From: Paenibacillus ginsengarvi
GTDB lineage: Bacteria; Bacillota; Bacilli; Paenibacillales; NBRC-103111
DNA: 64,000 nucleotides
NCBI RefSeq assembly: GCF_003626695.1
Contig: NZ_RBAH01000007.1
Location: 1 to 64,000, forward strand
Direction of reading: 5' to 3'
Part shown: positions 1-9,049 of the stretch, piece by piece
Layout: each line of letters starts with the position of its first letter
Numbering within the stretch: position 1 is the stretch's first letter
Made by a program: the position numbers and the translations under genes
Notes under the pieces: generated by a model
What the model saw: only the letters and a program-made list of their open reading frames with translations
Databases searched by the model: none
Told to the model about the DNA's origin: nothing

Positions 1-1511
1 GCATGGCAGTCTTCCAGCGTCAGGTCCGTCAGCCGCTTGTTCGCGATGATCCGCGACGCGATATGCTTCTTCACCGTCACCCGCTTCGCGCTGTCGCCCC
101 ATGTCGTGCCGCTGTTCGCAAACGACAACATCCCCGAGTTGTTAATGTACGTCAGGTCGTGCTCGAACTGCCCGTGCGTCACGAACGGACCGTACTCGTC
201 TCCGTCTCCGTGGCAGTTCTCGACCAGGCAGTACGCCGCGCACGTAAAGTCGTTCAAGTGGCGCGCGTTGCTCGTGTTGCAGTCCTTGATATGCCCGTAC
301 AACACGTTGATCTGCTGCGTCAAATAACCCGTTCCGCCCCAGTCGCGCTCCTCCGGATTCATCAGCTGGCACCGCTCCGTCACATAGTGCGAGTTGTACC
401 GCCGCATGACAACCGGCCAAAATACTTTCGTCGCCTTGATCCCGATCGCGTCGCATTCCACAGCGTATTCGTACGCCACCGGGTTCGAGCCGAGCATATC
501 CCAGTCCGGCGTCGGACGCTGGCTCGTTCCGTTCGGCGGTACCGGGACACCGACGAAGTTCATATTTTTCACGACACAGCCGATCGCCGGATTGATTTTT
601 TTGTATGTGATTTGCCGTCCCGCCGCCAGCTGCCAGCCGGATTTGTAGTTCAGCCGCACTCGCGTCGCATCGAACACTTCCGTCACTTTCACCAGGTAGT
701 CCAGCTCGCGCTGCGCGCTGCCTCCGGAATTGTTCTTCACCTGCGCATGCCACCAGCTGCCGACCTCGAATACCGACGAATCCGCCACCTCGTAAATGTC
801 CGCATACTCTTCCACGTTCGACGCCAACGTCACCGTTTGCGTCACACCCGTTTGCGTTCCTTGGAAAAACAACACCGCCCCGAACGGATTGTCGATCGTA
901 TTCAGTTCGATCCCTTCCGTCGTCACCGTATGATACAGAAAGTCGACCTCGATGTTGCTGCGATGATACACGTGGCGCTTCTTGAAATTGAGGTCGCTAT
1001 GCGCTTCGATCCGGTGAATCGTCTCGTCGTTCACCATCGCGTCCAGCGCAGCGTCCGGCTCCTGTCCCGGACCGAACACGCCGAACCAGCGGAAGTCCGC
1101 TACACCGCTATGTACCGTCTCAAACCGGCCGCTTGAGCCGTTCGTCCCGTCCAGACTATGCACCGTTCCGCCGTTATGAGGCTTCGTGCTGTTCGCTGCC
1201 CAGCGGACAAGCTTGCCGCCTCCGTCGCCGCTTGTTTTGAATCCGCTTACAAGGATGTGCTGACCGTCTTTCAGCTTTCCCGGAGGTAAGGTAGACAGAG
1301 CCGCTACGTTTGCGACTTGAATTACTTTTTTGCCATCCAGAGCTTCGGCCGAAGGCTCACTGGCCGCCATCGCCATTTTCGATGCGAACGCGCTGCCGGC
1401 CAGCACCACTCCGCCAATGCCAAGCGTGCGGAGAACATTTCTTCTGCTGATCGATGGCAGCTCGCTGTCTGCCGCGATGTCCGTCTTCCCCTTGCTCTTG
1501 CTCTCATTCAT
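1..1511 (-). CDS. Tat-exported beta-helix-type surface protein (5' part, runs off the window)
   Basis: This frame stays open for 503 codons from an ATG at 1511 to the window edge, so the C-terminus is missing. An AAAGGAG ribosome site lies just upstream. The N-terminus carries a twin-arginine export signal: SRRNVLR at about residues 27-33, followed by a hydrophobic stretch ending in AGSAFA. The mature part is rich in short Asn/Gly/Ser turns and beta-strand-like segments (for example VLYGHIKDCNTSNARHLND), which suggests a right-handed parallel beta-helix of the pectate-lyase or phage-tailspike superfamily. I see no catalytic motif, so the substrate is unknown. It reads away from trpA's terminator as its own unit and does not belong to the tryptophan pathway. 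The Tat signal is seen directly; the fold is inferred. Confidence 0.75.
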   Translation of the reverse strand, partial: MNESKSKGKTDIAADSELPSISRRNVLRTLGIGGVVLAGSAFASKMAMAASEPSAEALDGKKVIQVANVAALSTLPPGKLKDGQHILVSGFKTSGDGGGKLVRWAANSTKPHNGGTVHSLDGTNGSSGRFETVHSGVADFRWFGVFGPGQEPDAALDAMVNDETIHRIEAHSDLNFKKRHVYHRSNIEVDFLYHTVTTEGIELNTIDNPFGAVLFFQGTQTGVTQTVTLASNVEEYADIYEVADSSVFEVGSWWHAQVKNNSGGSAQRELDYLVKVTEVFDATRVRLNYKSGWQLAAGRQITYKKINPAIGCVVKNMNFVGVPVPPNGTSQRPTPDWDMLGSNPVAYEYAVECDAIGIKATKVFWPVVMRRYNSHYVTERCQLMNPEERDWGGTGYLTQQINVLYGHIKDCNTSNARHLNDFTCAAYCLVENCHGDGDEYGPFVTHGQFEHDLTYINNSGMLSFANSGTTWGDSAKRVTVKKHIASRIIANKRLTDLTLEDCH

Positions 1512-2145
1512 TGACAACAGCTCCTTTGTACAAGGTCGGTTCGGTCGCTCACAATCTGACTCAACCCTGATTTGGAAAATAGATGAAATCAATCCTGTTT
1601 ACTGCTTTAAATCATTTTCAGGTTTGATCCTGATTTGTTTTTATTATAGCTCGGTGATGAAAACGCCGTCAACGAGACATTTCAACTTTTTCGACAAAGA
1701 AGTTAAGCGGCAGTTTTTCTTCCTCATCGCCCGATCCGCGGCGTTCCGTCAGCCATAGCGGAACTCCCGCTTCCGCTCCCGCTGTCTCAGCGGAACTGTC
1801 AGTTCCGTTATTGCCGTTTCGTGAACCTCCCACACCTACATAAAGGAAGTCCCACTTCCTTTATGGCTCCATAACCCGGCTCCACTCGAGCTTTTGGCTG
1901 CTTTAACGGAACTTTTGCTTCCGTTATCATCCGACCCGCGCAACCCCGCCAGCTATAGCGGAACTTTCACTTCCGCTTCCCCGCTCGCCCCTCACCAGCT
2001 CCAATCCTGGCATGAAGGAAAAACTTCCAGGGCATGGCTTAGGAAGGTATTCCGTCCCAAAATCTCTATAACAACGTTTTCTCACCATACTTGGGCCTGC
2101 CACATTTTAACGCTTTACCGAACTTAAACTTTAACGTTAAAAAAC
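1512..2145. other. Intergenic region between the Tat protein gene and trpA
   Basis: I find no gene in this roughly 630-base gap. It contains a cluster of five short palindromes (1757-1977). Short frames here lack ribosome sites and run through the palindromes. Confidence 0.6.
1757..1977. repeat. Cluster of five short palindromic repeats
   Basis: Five hairpin-forming units lie in about 220 bases: 1757-1777, 1789-1809, 1839-1865, 1905-1925 and 1957-1977. Four share the arms AGCGGAA or AACGGAA with TTCCGCT or TTCCGTT around a loop of a few bases. The fifth (1839-1865) is a perfect 12-base stem with loop CCC, based on AAAGGAAGT/ACTTCCTTT. No U-tract follows, so they do not look like terminators; they resemble REP-like intergenic elements. 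Confidence 0.75.
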
Positions 2146-2181
2146 AAAAAGCCTTAACCGGATAACCGGTTAAGGCTTTTT
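2146..2181 (-). terminator. Intrinsic terminator of the trp operon
   Basis: A 16-base perfect stem (2146-2161 with 2166-2181) closes an ATAA loop. On the minus strand it is followed by a T-rich run. It lies just past the trpA stop. Confidence 0.92.
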
Positions 2182-2201
2182 GCAAGGCTGCACGTATGCG
2201 G

Positions 2202-3008
2202 TTATCCCCGCAGCTGTCTGACGAATTCGCGAACTTGCACCAGACCGTCGGAACGCGACGACTCGGACAGTAGAAGCGGCGTCGCCTCTTCGATTTTGCG
2301 GACGATCGCGCTGCCGATCACAACGCCGTCGCAGGTTTGCGAGAAATGAACGAACTGCTCGCTCGACGAGATGCCGAAGCCGATCGCGATCGGCAGATCG
2401 GTCGAACGGCGTACCGAGGCAAGGAAGTCGTCGATTCCCGAGAAGAAGTCGGAACGAACGCCTGTAACGCCGAGCGACGATACGCAGTATATGAAACCCG
2501 AAGCCGTAGCGGTTATTTTGGCGATACGGTCGTCGGAAGTCGGGGCAACGAGCGGAATCAGATGAATGTTATAGCGATCGGATAAGGCCTTGACCGGGCC
2601 GTTCTCCTCGAACGGCAAATCCGGGATAATGATACCGCTGATGTCATGCTCCACGAGCAGCTCGAAAAACCGTTCCAGTCCTAGCTGCAGCACCGGATTG
2701 TAATACGTAAACAGAATAAACGGCAAATTGACGTTATGCTCGCGCGCCTGCTTGGCAATCCGGATGCAATCAAGGATCGTAATCCGATGCTTAAGCGCGC
2801 GTTCCGACGCTCGCTGGATGACCGGACCGTCTGCAAGCGGGTCCGAGTACGGAACGCCCAGCTCGACGATATCCGCTCCCGCCAGCTCCAGCTCCCGGAG
2901 CAAGGAAAGCGAAACTTCCGGGCTCGGGTCGCCCATCGTAATATAGGGGATAAGCGCCGTACGGCCCTGGCGCTTCAGCTCCGCAAACTTCTCGTCTATG
3001 CGATTCAC
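2202..3008 (-). CDS. trpA: Tryptophan synthase alpha chain
   Basis: TrpA cleaves indole-3-glycerol phosphate to indole and glyceraldehyde-3-phosphate, and passes indole to TrpB inside the alpha2-beta2 complex. The 268-residue protein is full length. The catalytic acids are present at the classical positions: Glu49 ([10 protein letters not shown]) and Asp60 (PLADGP). The phosphate-binding GFGIS loop is near the C-terminus. It is the last gene of trpEDCFBA: its start overlaps the trpB stop by four bases, which suggests coupled translation, and a strong terminator follows. Confidence 0.97.
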   Translation of the reverse strand: MNRIDEKFAELKRQGRTALIPYITMGDPSPEVSLSLLRELELAGADIVELGVPYSDPLADGPVIQRASERALKHRITILDCIRIAKQAREHNVNLPFILFTYYNPVLQLGLERFFELLVEHDISGIIIPDLPFEENGPVKALSDRYNIHLIPLVAPTSDDRIAKITATASGFIYCVSSLGVTGVRSDFFSGIDDFLASVRRSTDLPIAIGFGISSSEQFVHFSQTCDGVVIGSAIVRKIEEATPLLLSESSRSDGLVQVREFVRQLRG

Positions 3009-4207
3009 TGTGCGCCACCTCCCAAATAACCCATAATCGACTCCACATCTTTGTCGCCGCGGCCCGAGAGGCTGACGACGATAACTTGATCCTTGCCCAT
3101 CGTCGGAGCTACCTTGAGCGTATGCGCGATCGCGTGGGAGCTTTCCAGCGCGGCGATAATGCCCTCGGTCCGACTGAGCAGCTGGAGCGCGTCCAGCGCT
3201 TCCTTGTCCGTAACCGGCACATATTCGGCGCGGCCGCTGTCCTTCAAATAAGCGTGCTCCGGTCCGATACCGGGATAGTCGAGCCCGGCCGATATCGAAT
3301 GCGCCGGCAGTACCTGACCGAATTCATCCTGCAGCACGTAGCTGAGCGAGCCCTGGAATACGCCCGGGCTTCCTTTTGTCATCGTAGCCGCATGCTCTTC
3401 CGTATCGACGCCGCGCCCCGCCGCTTCCACGCCGATCAGACGCACCGATTCGTCCCCGACAAACGGGTAAAACATGCCCATGGCGTTGCTGCCTCCGCCT
3501 ACGCAGGCGATGACGGTATCCGGCAATCTGCCTTCCTTCTCCACGATTTGAGCGCGAGTCTCGTCGCCGATAATGCGCTGGAAGTCCCGTACCATCATCG
3601 GATACGGGTGAGGTCCCGTCACCGAGCCAAGAATGTAGAATGTGTCGTGCACGTTGCTGACCCAGTAACGGAGTGTTTCGTTACAGGCGTCCTTCAGCGT
3701 TCTCGTACCGGAGGTAACCGGCACGACTTCCGCGCCGAGCAGATTCATCCGGAATACGTTGAGCTGCTGCCGCTTCGTATCTTCCTCGCCCATGAACACT
3801 TTACATTCCAGACCGAGCAGAGCCGCGATCGTGGCCGAGGCAACCCCGTGCTGCCCGGCGCCGGTTTCGGCGATCACTTTTTTCTTGCCCATCCGTTTGG
3901 CGAGCACCGCCTGCCCGATCGTATTGTTGATTTTGTGGGCTCCGGTATGGTTCAAGTCTTCCCGCTTCAAATAAATCTTCGCTCCGCCCAAATGCTCGGT
4001 CAGCCGTTCAGCATAATACAGCCGGGACGGCCGCCCTGCATATTCGTTCAGAAGCTTCTGTACGTCCTTCATAAATTCCGGGTCTTGCGAATATTTGCGA
4101 TACGCTTCCTCCAGCTCGATTAAAGCGTTCATTAACGTTTCCGGTACGTAACGGCCCCCGAAGGCACCGAAACGTCCCTGCTCGTCAGGCACTGGCATGC
4201 GGCTCAT
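3005..4207 (-). CDS. trpB: Tryptophan synthase beta chain
   Basis: TrpB is the PLP enzyme that condenses indole with L-serine to give tryptophan. The 400-residue protein has the PLP lysine at about residue 92 in [10 protein letters not shown], the GGGSNAMG phosphate-binding loop, and the GRYVPET N-terminal motif of the TrpB1 class, which partners TrpA. Its 5' end overlaps trpF by 23 bases and its 3' end overlaps trpA by four, so the three genes form a translationally coupled block. Confidence 0.97.
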   Translation of the reverse strand: MSRMPVPDEQGRFGAFGGRYVPETLMNALIELEEAYRKYSQDPEFMKDVQKLLNEYAGRPSRLYYAERLTEHLGGAKIYLKREDLNHTGAHKINNTIGQAVLAKRMGKKKVIAETGAGQHGVASATIAALLGLECKVFMGEEDTKRQQLNVFRMNLLGAEVVPVTSGTRTLKDACNETLRYWVSNVHDTFYILGSVTGPHPYPMMVRDFQRIIGDETRAQIVEKEGRLPDTVIACVGGGSNAMGMFYPFVGDESVRLIGVEAAGRGVDTEEHAATMTKGSPGVFQGSLSYVLQDEFGQVLPAHSISAGLDYPGIGPEHAYLKDSGRAEYVPVTDKEALDALQLLSRTEGIIAALESSHAIAHTLKVAPTMGKDQVIVVSLSGRGDKDVESIMGYLGGGAQ

Positions 4208-4883
4208 GAAGTTTCACCCTTTCGACGAAAGCTTGTATTTTCGTAATATCTTTAATTCCATCCGTTTCGACGCCGCTGGACACATCTACCCCGTCAGGCG
4301 AATACTCGGCAATTAGCTTCTCCACATTATCCGCCGACAGTCCGCCGGCGACGAGCAGAGGTAGCCCAGCCGATCTGGCCCAAGCGGCATATGCCGGGAT
4401 CAGACTCCAGTCGAACTTCCGCCCCGTGCCGCCCCCGGCCGTATCGAGCAGCAGACCGTCGATGCTGCCCGCATAAGAAGCGAGCGAATCGGTGATCGCC
4501 TGCGCACGTTCGAGGCCGTCCGCGGAAGCGGCCGCTTCGGGAGCCGAAAACACCCGATACACACGTACGCCAAACCGCTCTCGCACGAGCTGGCAAAAGT
4601 CGGCCGACTCCGCTCCATGAAGCTGCACGATATCGAGCGGAGCGATCCGAAGCGTCTCCTCCAGCTGCTCCATGGACGGATTCACGAACACGCCGACGGT
4701 GAGCGGCACAGGCTGTCCGCTTGCACGGCGTTCCTTCACTAGACGGACAAGCTCTCCCGCTTCCCCCGGAGTCACCTGCCGCTTGCTTTTGGCGAATAAG
4801 AAGCCGATATGGTCGACCGGCAATTCCAGGACGGAAGCGAGCGTGTTTCTATCTTTCAACCCGCATATTTTGACCGTCGTCAT
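4185..4883 (-). CDS. trpF: Phosphoribosylanthranilate isomerase
   Basis: TrpF performs the Amadori rearrangement of phosphoribosylanthranilate to CdRP, the third step from chorismate to tryptophan. The predicted TIM barrel has 232 residues, with catalytic Cys7 in VKICGLK and the general acid Asp147 in [11 protein letters not shown]. The phosphate-binding AGGLSADNV follows. Its ATG directly abuts the trpC stop codon, and its 3' end overlaps trpB. It is a free-standing enzyme, not fused to TrpC as in enterobacteria. Confidence 0.96.
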   Translation of the reverse strand: MTTVKICGLKDRNTLASVLELPVDHIGFLFAKSKRQVTPGEAGELVRLVKERRASGQPVPLTVGVFVNPSMEQLEETLRIAPLDIVQLHGAESADFCQLVRERFGVRVYRVFSAPEAAASADGLERAQAITDSLASYAGSIDGLLLDTAGGGTGRKFDWSLIPAYAAWARSAGLPLLVAGGLSADNVEKLIAEYSPDGVDVSSGVETDGIKDITKIQAFVERVKLHEPHASA

Positions 4884-5684
4884 TTACTTGGCCTCCCGGG
4901 CCGCCGCTTGTACCATCAGCTCCAGAACGGCATCCTCGATAACCGGCTTGCGCATGAAATGCTCGCCGACGAGCACTGCATTCGCGCCGATCGATTGCAG
5001 GTAGGTTATCTCGCCGGACTCAGAAATGCCGCTTTCGCTGACGATCGTTTTGCCGGCCGGTATATCGCGAATCAGCTCTTCCGTTGTCTTCAAATCGGTG
5101 ACGAACGTCCGCAGGTTGCGGTTATTGATGCCGATCAGGGTGGCGTCGAGCGTCAGAACGCGCTCCAGCTCTTCGCGGTCGTGCACTTCCACCAGCACGT
5201 CGAGTCCAAGCTTGCGGGCAAGCGCCAAATAGTCGCGCATCTGCTCCGTCGTCAAGATAGCCGCGATCAGCAAAATCGCATCCGCGCCGATCAGCCTTGC
5301 CTCATAAATTTGCGTCTCGTCTATCGTGAAATCTTTGCGCAAGATCGGCACGTCGACCGCTTCCCGCACCGCCTGCAAATAGTCGTTCGAACCCTGGAAA
5401 TAGTCCACGTCGGTCAGCACGGACAGGCAATCCGCACCTGCCGCTTCGTAGGAACGGGCGATCGATACCGGATCGAAGTCGGCGCGAATGAGCCCCTTCG
5501 ATGGCGATGCCTTCTTGACCTCGGCGATTAGTCCCATGCTTCGATTCCGACCGATGAGCGCTTTCTCGAAGCCCAGGCAAGCCGGCATCGATGCGATACG
5601 ACGCTCGGCGTCTGCTATCGACAACGCCGATTTGAGACGCTCGACCTCGATTTTTTTGGTAGCTACAATTTTATCAAGAAACAT
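4884..5684 (-). CDS. trpC: Indole-3-glycerol phosphate synthase
   Basis: TrpC closes the indole ring, converting CdRP to indole-3-glycerol phosphate with loss of CO2. The 266-residue single-domain protein shows the family motifs in order: AEVKKASPSKG at about 55-64, VLTDVDYFQGS, LRKDFTIDE, VEVHD, IGINNRNL and SESGI. The first 11 bases overlap the end of trpD and the stop abuts trpF, so translation is probably coupled on both sides. Confidence 0.97.
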   Translation of the reverse strand: MFLDKIVATKKIEVERLKSALSIADAERRIASMPACLGFEKALIGRNRSMGLIAEVKKASPSKGLIRADFDPVSIARSYEAAGADCLSVLTDVDYFQGSNDYLQAVREAVDVPILRKDFTIDETQIYEARLIGADAILLIAAILTTEQMRDYLALARKLGLDVLVEVHDREELERVLTLDATLIGINNRNLRTFVTDLKTTEELIRDIPAGKTIVSESGISESGEITYLQSIGANAVLVGEHFMRKPVIEDAVLELMVQAAAREAK

Positions 5685-6714
5685 GTGTTTGTTCTCCCGT
5701 TACTTGGACTAGCTGCCCCAGCTTCTCCGTCGCTTTCCCGGAGTCGATGACCGCACCCGCTAATTTTACACCTTCCTGCAAAGTGGAGCAACGTCCGGTC
5801 ACGTAGAAGCACGCTCCCGCGTTAGCCAGTATGATGTCGCGGCAAGCGCCCGGAGCGCCTCCGAACACGTCGCGAATAATTTCCGCGTTGCGCGCGGCAT
5901 CGCCGCCGACGACGTCGCTCATCGGATAAGCGCGAAGTCCGAGATCGTCCGGGCTAATATCAAACGTACGAATGGCGCCGTCCTTCACTTCTGTCACCTT
6001 CGTCGCCGACGAAATGCTGATTTCGTCCAGCCCGTCATAGCTGGCGACAACGAGTCCGCGCTTGATGCCAAGCGTGTGCAGCACCTCGGCGATCAGCTCC
6101 GTCCGGTTGCGGTCGAAAATGCCGAGCAGCTGCCGGTCGGCCCCGGCCGGATTCGTAAGCGGACCGAGCAGATTAAAGACGGTGCGGATGCCGATCTCCC
6201 GGCGCGGTACGGCCGCATGTTTCATCGACGGATGATGCGCCTGCGCGAACATGAAGCAGATGCCGATGCGGTCCAGACAGCGGGCCGCCTCTTCCGCGTT
6301 CAGGCCGATGTTCACGCCGAGCGCCTCCAGCACGTCTGCGCTTCCGCTTTTGCTGGACATCGCCCGGTTGCCGTGTTTCGCTACGCGGATGCCTCCCGCG
6401 GCCGCCACGATTGCCGATGCCGTCGAGATGTTGAACGTATCCGCCCCGTCGCCGCCCGTGCCGCACGTATCGAGCAGATCGGACTGCTCCGAGCGAACCG
6501 CATTCGCCTTGCTGCGCATCGTTTCCGCGAAACCGCCGATCTCGTCGGCCGTTTCTCCTTTCATCCGAAGCGCTGTCAGCAAGCTTCCGATCTGCGATTG
6601 CGAGGCTTCACCGTCCATGATGACGTTCATCGCCGCCTTCGCCTCGTCTCGGGTCAGATGAGCGCCCCCGACTACCTTCGAGATTGCTTGCTGGATCGTT
6701 TTTCCGGTTGTCAT
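5674..6714 (-). CDS. trpD: Anthranilate phosphoribosyltransferase
   Basis: TrpD joins anthranilate to PRPP. Motifs are GTGGDG at residues 85-90 (PRPP pyrophosphate loop), NIST at 95-98 and KHGNR at 113-117. I place the start at the ATG at 6714 because a purine-rich GGGAGGGGAAGG ribosome site lies just before it. A TTG seven codons upstream would overlap the trpE stop and has no ribosome site of its own. It has no TrpG glutamine-amidotransferase domain, so ammonia for TrpE must come from an amidotransferase encoded elsewhere. Confidence 0.95.
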   Translation of the reverse strand: MTTGKTIQQAISKVVGGAHLTRDEAKAAMNVIMDGEASQSQIGSLLTALRMKGETADEIGGFAETMRSKANAVRSEQSDLLDTCGTGGDGADTFNISTASAIVAAAGGIRVAKHGNRAMSSKSGSADVLEALGVNIGLNAEEAARCLDRIGICFMFAQAHHPSMKHAAVPRREIGIRTVFNLLGPLTNPAGADRQLLGIFDRNRTELIAEVLHTLGIKRGLVVASYDGLDEISISSATKVTEVKDGAIRTFDISPDDLGLRAYPMSDVVGGDAARNAEIIRDVFGGAPGACRDIILANAGACFYVTGRCSTLQEGVKLAGAVIDSGKATEKLGQLVQVTGEQTHVS

Positions 6715-6731
6715 CTTCCTTCCCCTCCCTG

Positions 6732-8267
6732 TCAATAATAGTCCTGATTCGTTACGACAGCCGCTTTCTCCGACTCGCCGAATATCGCTTCGGCCATCCG
6801 TACCGCCTTGAGCATCCCCATCGCTTTATTGACGGTTTCGTTATATTCCATCTCCGGTACGGAGTCCCATACGATCCCGGCCCCGGCTTGCATATAGGCT
6901 TTTCCGTTTTTGAAAATTAGCGTCCGGATCGTAATGCAGGTGTCCATATTGCCCGAAAAGCCGAGATAACCGATCGCGCCCGCGTACGCCCCTCGCGCTT
7001 CGCTCTCAAGATCGGCGATAATTTCCATCGCCCGCAGCTTCGGTGCGCCCGAGACCGTTCCCGCCGGCAGGCAGGAAATGAACGCATCGAAAAAGTTTTT
7101 ATCTTCCCGCAGCTTGCCGGACACGTTCGAGACAATGTGCATGACGTGCGAGTACCGCTCGATCTCCATGAACATGTCGCACTTGACCGAGCCGAACTCG
7201 GATACGCGGCCGATATCGTTCCGTCCCAGATCGACGAGCATCAGATGCTCCGCCCGCTCCTTCTCGTCGGCGAGCAGCTCCTTCTCCAGCGCGATATCGT
7301 GCTCCGGCGTCTTCCCTCTCGGCCGGGTGCCCGCGATTGGCCGCGTCTCGACGCGATCGCCGTTTACCTTTACGAGCGCTTCCGGGGACGTTCCCACGAT
7401 AACCTCGTCGTCCATTTTCAAATAATACATGTAAGGCGAAGGGTTCATCGTGCGCAGCACGCGGTATACGTACAGCGGATCGATTTCCGTCTCGATATGG
7501 AAGCGCTGGGACAGCACGACCTGGAAAATGTCTCCGGCACGGATGTACTCCTTCGCTTTCTCCACATTGCCTATATACTGCTCCTTCGTGAGATTCGAGT
7601 GAATCTCGCCTAGATCGATATCGGCAGGTATCGCATTTTGCTTCGTCGGCTGCGGCACGGGCTGCTGAAGTCTATCGATCGTCGCATCGATCTTGGCGCA
7701 AGTCCGTTTGTACGCTTCGGCAATTTGCGCGTCGGTCGCATGTTTCTCAATGTGCACGTTGCCGATCACTTTAATCTGCTGTTTGAAATGGTCGAATACG
7801 ATGACCTGGTCGCAGAACATGAACTCGATATCGTTCATTGTCAAATCGTCGTGCCGGTGCGCCGGGAGCTTCTCGTAATATTGCAGCAGATCGTAGCCGA
7901 AAAATCCGATGGCGCCGCCGCTGAACGGAGGGAAGTCCGGCAGCTTCGGGCTGGAATACGTCCGCAGCAGCCCTTTCAGCATCTCGAGCGGCTTCTCGTC
8001 CACGACGCGGCGAACGCCGTTCAGCTCGACTTCCATGACGCCGTGTTTGCCCTTCACCATCAGGAACGGGTCCGTACCGATAAACGAATACCGCGCCCAT
8101 TTTACGCCGCCCTCTACGCTTTCCAGCAAGAAAGCCCGATCGTCCTCGTAAAAATGCTGAAACACGCGAATCGGCGTCTCGGTGTCGGCCATCAAATGAC
8201 GGACAACCGGAATCAAATTATAATCGTCTGCGAGACGAATTACTTCTTTCAACTCGGGAGTATACAT
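6732..8267 (-). CDS. trpE: Anthranilate synthase component I
   Basis: TrpE converts chorismate to anthranilate and is the committed step to tryptophan. The 511-residue protein carries LLES at residues 47-50, the element that binds feedback-inhibiting tryptophan. The chorismate-binding core follows: GDIFQVVLSQRF, IAGTRPRGKT, DLGRNDIGRV and GTVSGAPKLRAMEI. An AGAGGAGAG ribosome site precedes the ATG. It is the first gene of trpEDCFBA, and no trpG lies in the cluster, as in B. subtilis where the amidotransferase is shared with folate synthesis. The leader upstream has a TRAP site and an attenuator. Confidence 0.97.
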   Translation of the reverse strand: MYTPELKEVIRLADDYNLIPVVRHLMADTETPIRVFQHFYEDDRAFLLESVEGGVKWARYSFIGTDPFLMVKGKHGVMEVELNGVRRVVDEKPLEMLKGLLRTYSSPKLPDFPPFSGGAIGFFGYDLLQYYEKLPAHRHDDLTMNDIEFMFCDQVIVFDHFKQQIKVIGNVHIEKHATDAQIAEAYKRTCAKIDATIDRLQQPVPQPTKQNAIPADIDLGEIHSNLTKEQYIGNVEKAKEYIRAGDIFQVVLSQRFHIETEIDPLYVYRVLRTMNPSPYMYYLKMDDEVIVGTSPEALVKVNGDRVETRPIAGTRPRGKTPEHDIALEKELLADEKERAEHLMLVDLGRNDIGRVSEFGSVKCDMFMEIERYSHVMHIVSNVSGKLREDKNFFDAFISCLPAGTVSGAPKLRAMEIIADLESEARGAYAGAIGYLGFSGNMDTCITIRTLIFKNGKAYMQAGAGIVWDSVPEMEYNETVNKAMGMLKAVRMAEAIFGESEKAAVVTNQDYY

Positions 8268-8305
8268 CGTCTTCTCTCCTCTGCGGCTACGGCCGGTATA
8301 GATGC

Positions 8306-8334
8306 AAAAAAACCTCTACCTGAAGGTAGAGGTT
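8306..8334 (-). terminator. trp attenuator (intrinsic terminator in the trpE leader)
   Basis: A perfect 10-base stem (8311-8320 with 8325-8334), four-base loop and run of seven U lie about 40 bases before the trpE ATG. Sited between the promoter and the first structural gene, it is a regulatory attenuator. Confidence 0.88.
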
Positions 8335-8554
8335 TGTTGAAATCGATAGTTTCGTAGAATAGGGCTGTTTCAGAATGCAACGAAAGAGAGGATCGTCCGA
8401 TAAACGCGGCTCGCTTATCCGGCACATCCATATCAAGCTCTTCTCCATGTAAGGTAACAAACGATAGACGGAACCCGTCCATCTCGCACCTTGCCATTCG
8501 CTGATCTGATCTCGAAGCGCCGGCCAACTGATGGCAACGCCGTCTTACCCTTAC

Positions 8555-8604
8555 CTCGACTCTGCTCGACTCGCTCTCAAAACTCTAACTCCTCAACTCA
8601 GCTA
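8555..8604 (-). promoter_or_regulatory. TRAP (MtrB) binding site in the trp leader RNA
   Basis: In transcript sense this 50-base segment holds ten to twelve GAG or UAG triplets, mostly separated by two bases. On the plus strand they appear as CTC/CTA at 8555, 8560, 8565, 8570, 8574/8576, 8583/8585, 8589, 8592, 8597 and 8602. That is the signature of RNA that wraps the eleven-subunit TRAP ring. The TRAP gene itself lies at 20395-20622. Confidence 0.88.
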
Positions 8605-8621
8605 AACCATTGCTTTTGTTC

Positions 8622-8650
8622 ACTATACCGCAAGACCGGACTCCGGTCAA
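8622..8650 (-). promoter_or_regulatory. Sigma-A promoter of the trp operon
   Basis: TTGACC (8645-8650) and TATAGT (8622-8627) are separated by exactly 17 bases. Transcription should begin about ten bases before the TRAP triplets and give a leader of roughly 345 bases. Confidence 0.88.
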
Positions 8651-8668
8651 TCCTTTTCGGGCAAAAAC

Positions 8669-9043
8669 TTAATTCGCCGCTTTGGACAAATCCGGACGCA
8701 GCTTGATCGCATTGTTCAAGTAAACGTGACGAATCTCCTTCTGGGATTTGTCGGTATTCACCGTGACCATAAGCCGGATGCACTTTTCCAGGCCGCCCGG
8801 AACTGGAATTTCCAGCGCGCACATAAGCGGGACCAGCTCCCAGCCCTGCATTTCACGTATGACCTTGGCCGGAAAAGCCGCATTCAAGTCCTGCGTTACC
8901 GTCACGAGAACACTTGCGATATCCTCCGGCTTGATGGCGTTTTCGGCCACGATCTGCCCCAGCAGCTCGGCCGTCGCATATAGAATTTCCGCTTCCTCGT
9001 TGCGTTCCACCGTGATAGCCCCGCGTACTCCCCGTACATACAT
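8669..9043 (-). CDS. aroH: Chorismate mutase, AroH class
   Basis: AroH rearranges chorismate to prephenate for phenylalanine and tyrosine. The 124-residue protein is the monofunctional trimeric type. Known catalytic residues of B. subtilis AroH are all present at the same numbers: Arg7, Cys75, Glu78, Arg90 and Tyr108. Its ribosome site lies inside the end of aroB, six bases away, so it is the last gene of aroC-aroB-aroH. The trp promoter follows directly. Confidence 0.96.
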   Translation of the reverse strand: MYVRGVRGAITVERNEEAEILYATAELLGQIVAENAIKPEDIASVLVTVTQDLNAAFPAKVIREMQGWELVPLMCALEIPVPGGLEKCIRLMVTVNTDKSQKEIRHVYLNNAIKLRPDLSKAAN

Positions 9044-9049
9044 GTCGAC

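Noticed and set aside
3..1136. 377-codon plus-strand frame
   Set aside because: It is antisense to the Tat-signal gene, is extremely rich in Arg, His and Val, and has no ribosome site.
3086..4123. 345-codon plus-strand frame opposite trpB
   Set aside because: Antisense of a conserved enzyme gene; no coding signature.
8335..8555. T-box or leader-peptide Trp codons in the trp leader
   Set aside because: There is no GGTGGnACCGCG core and no run of Trp codons; TRAP triplets explain the control better.
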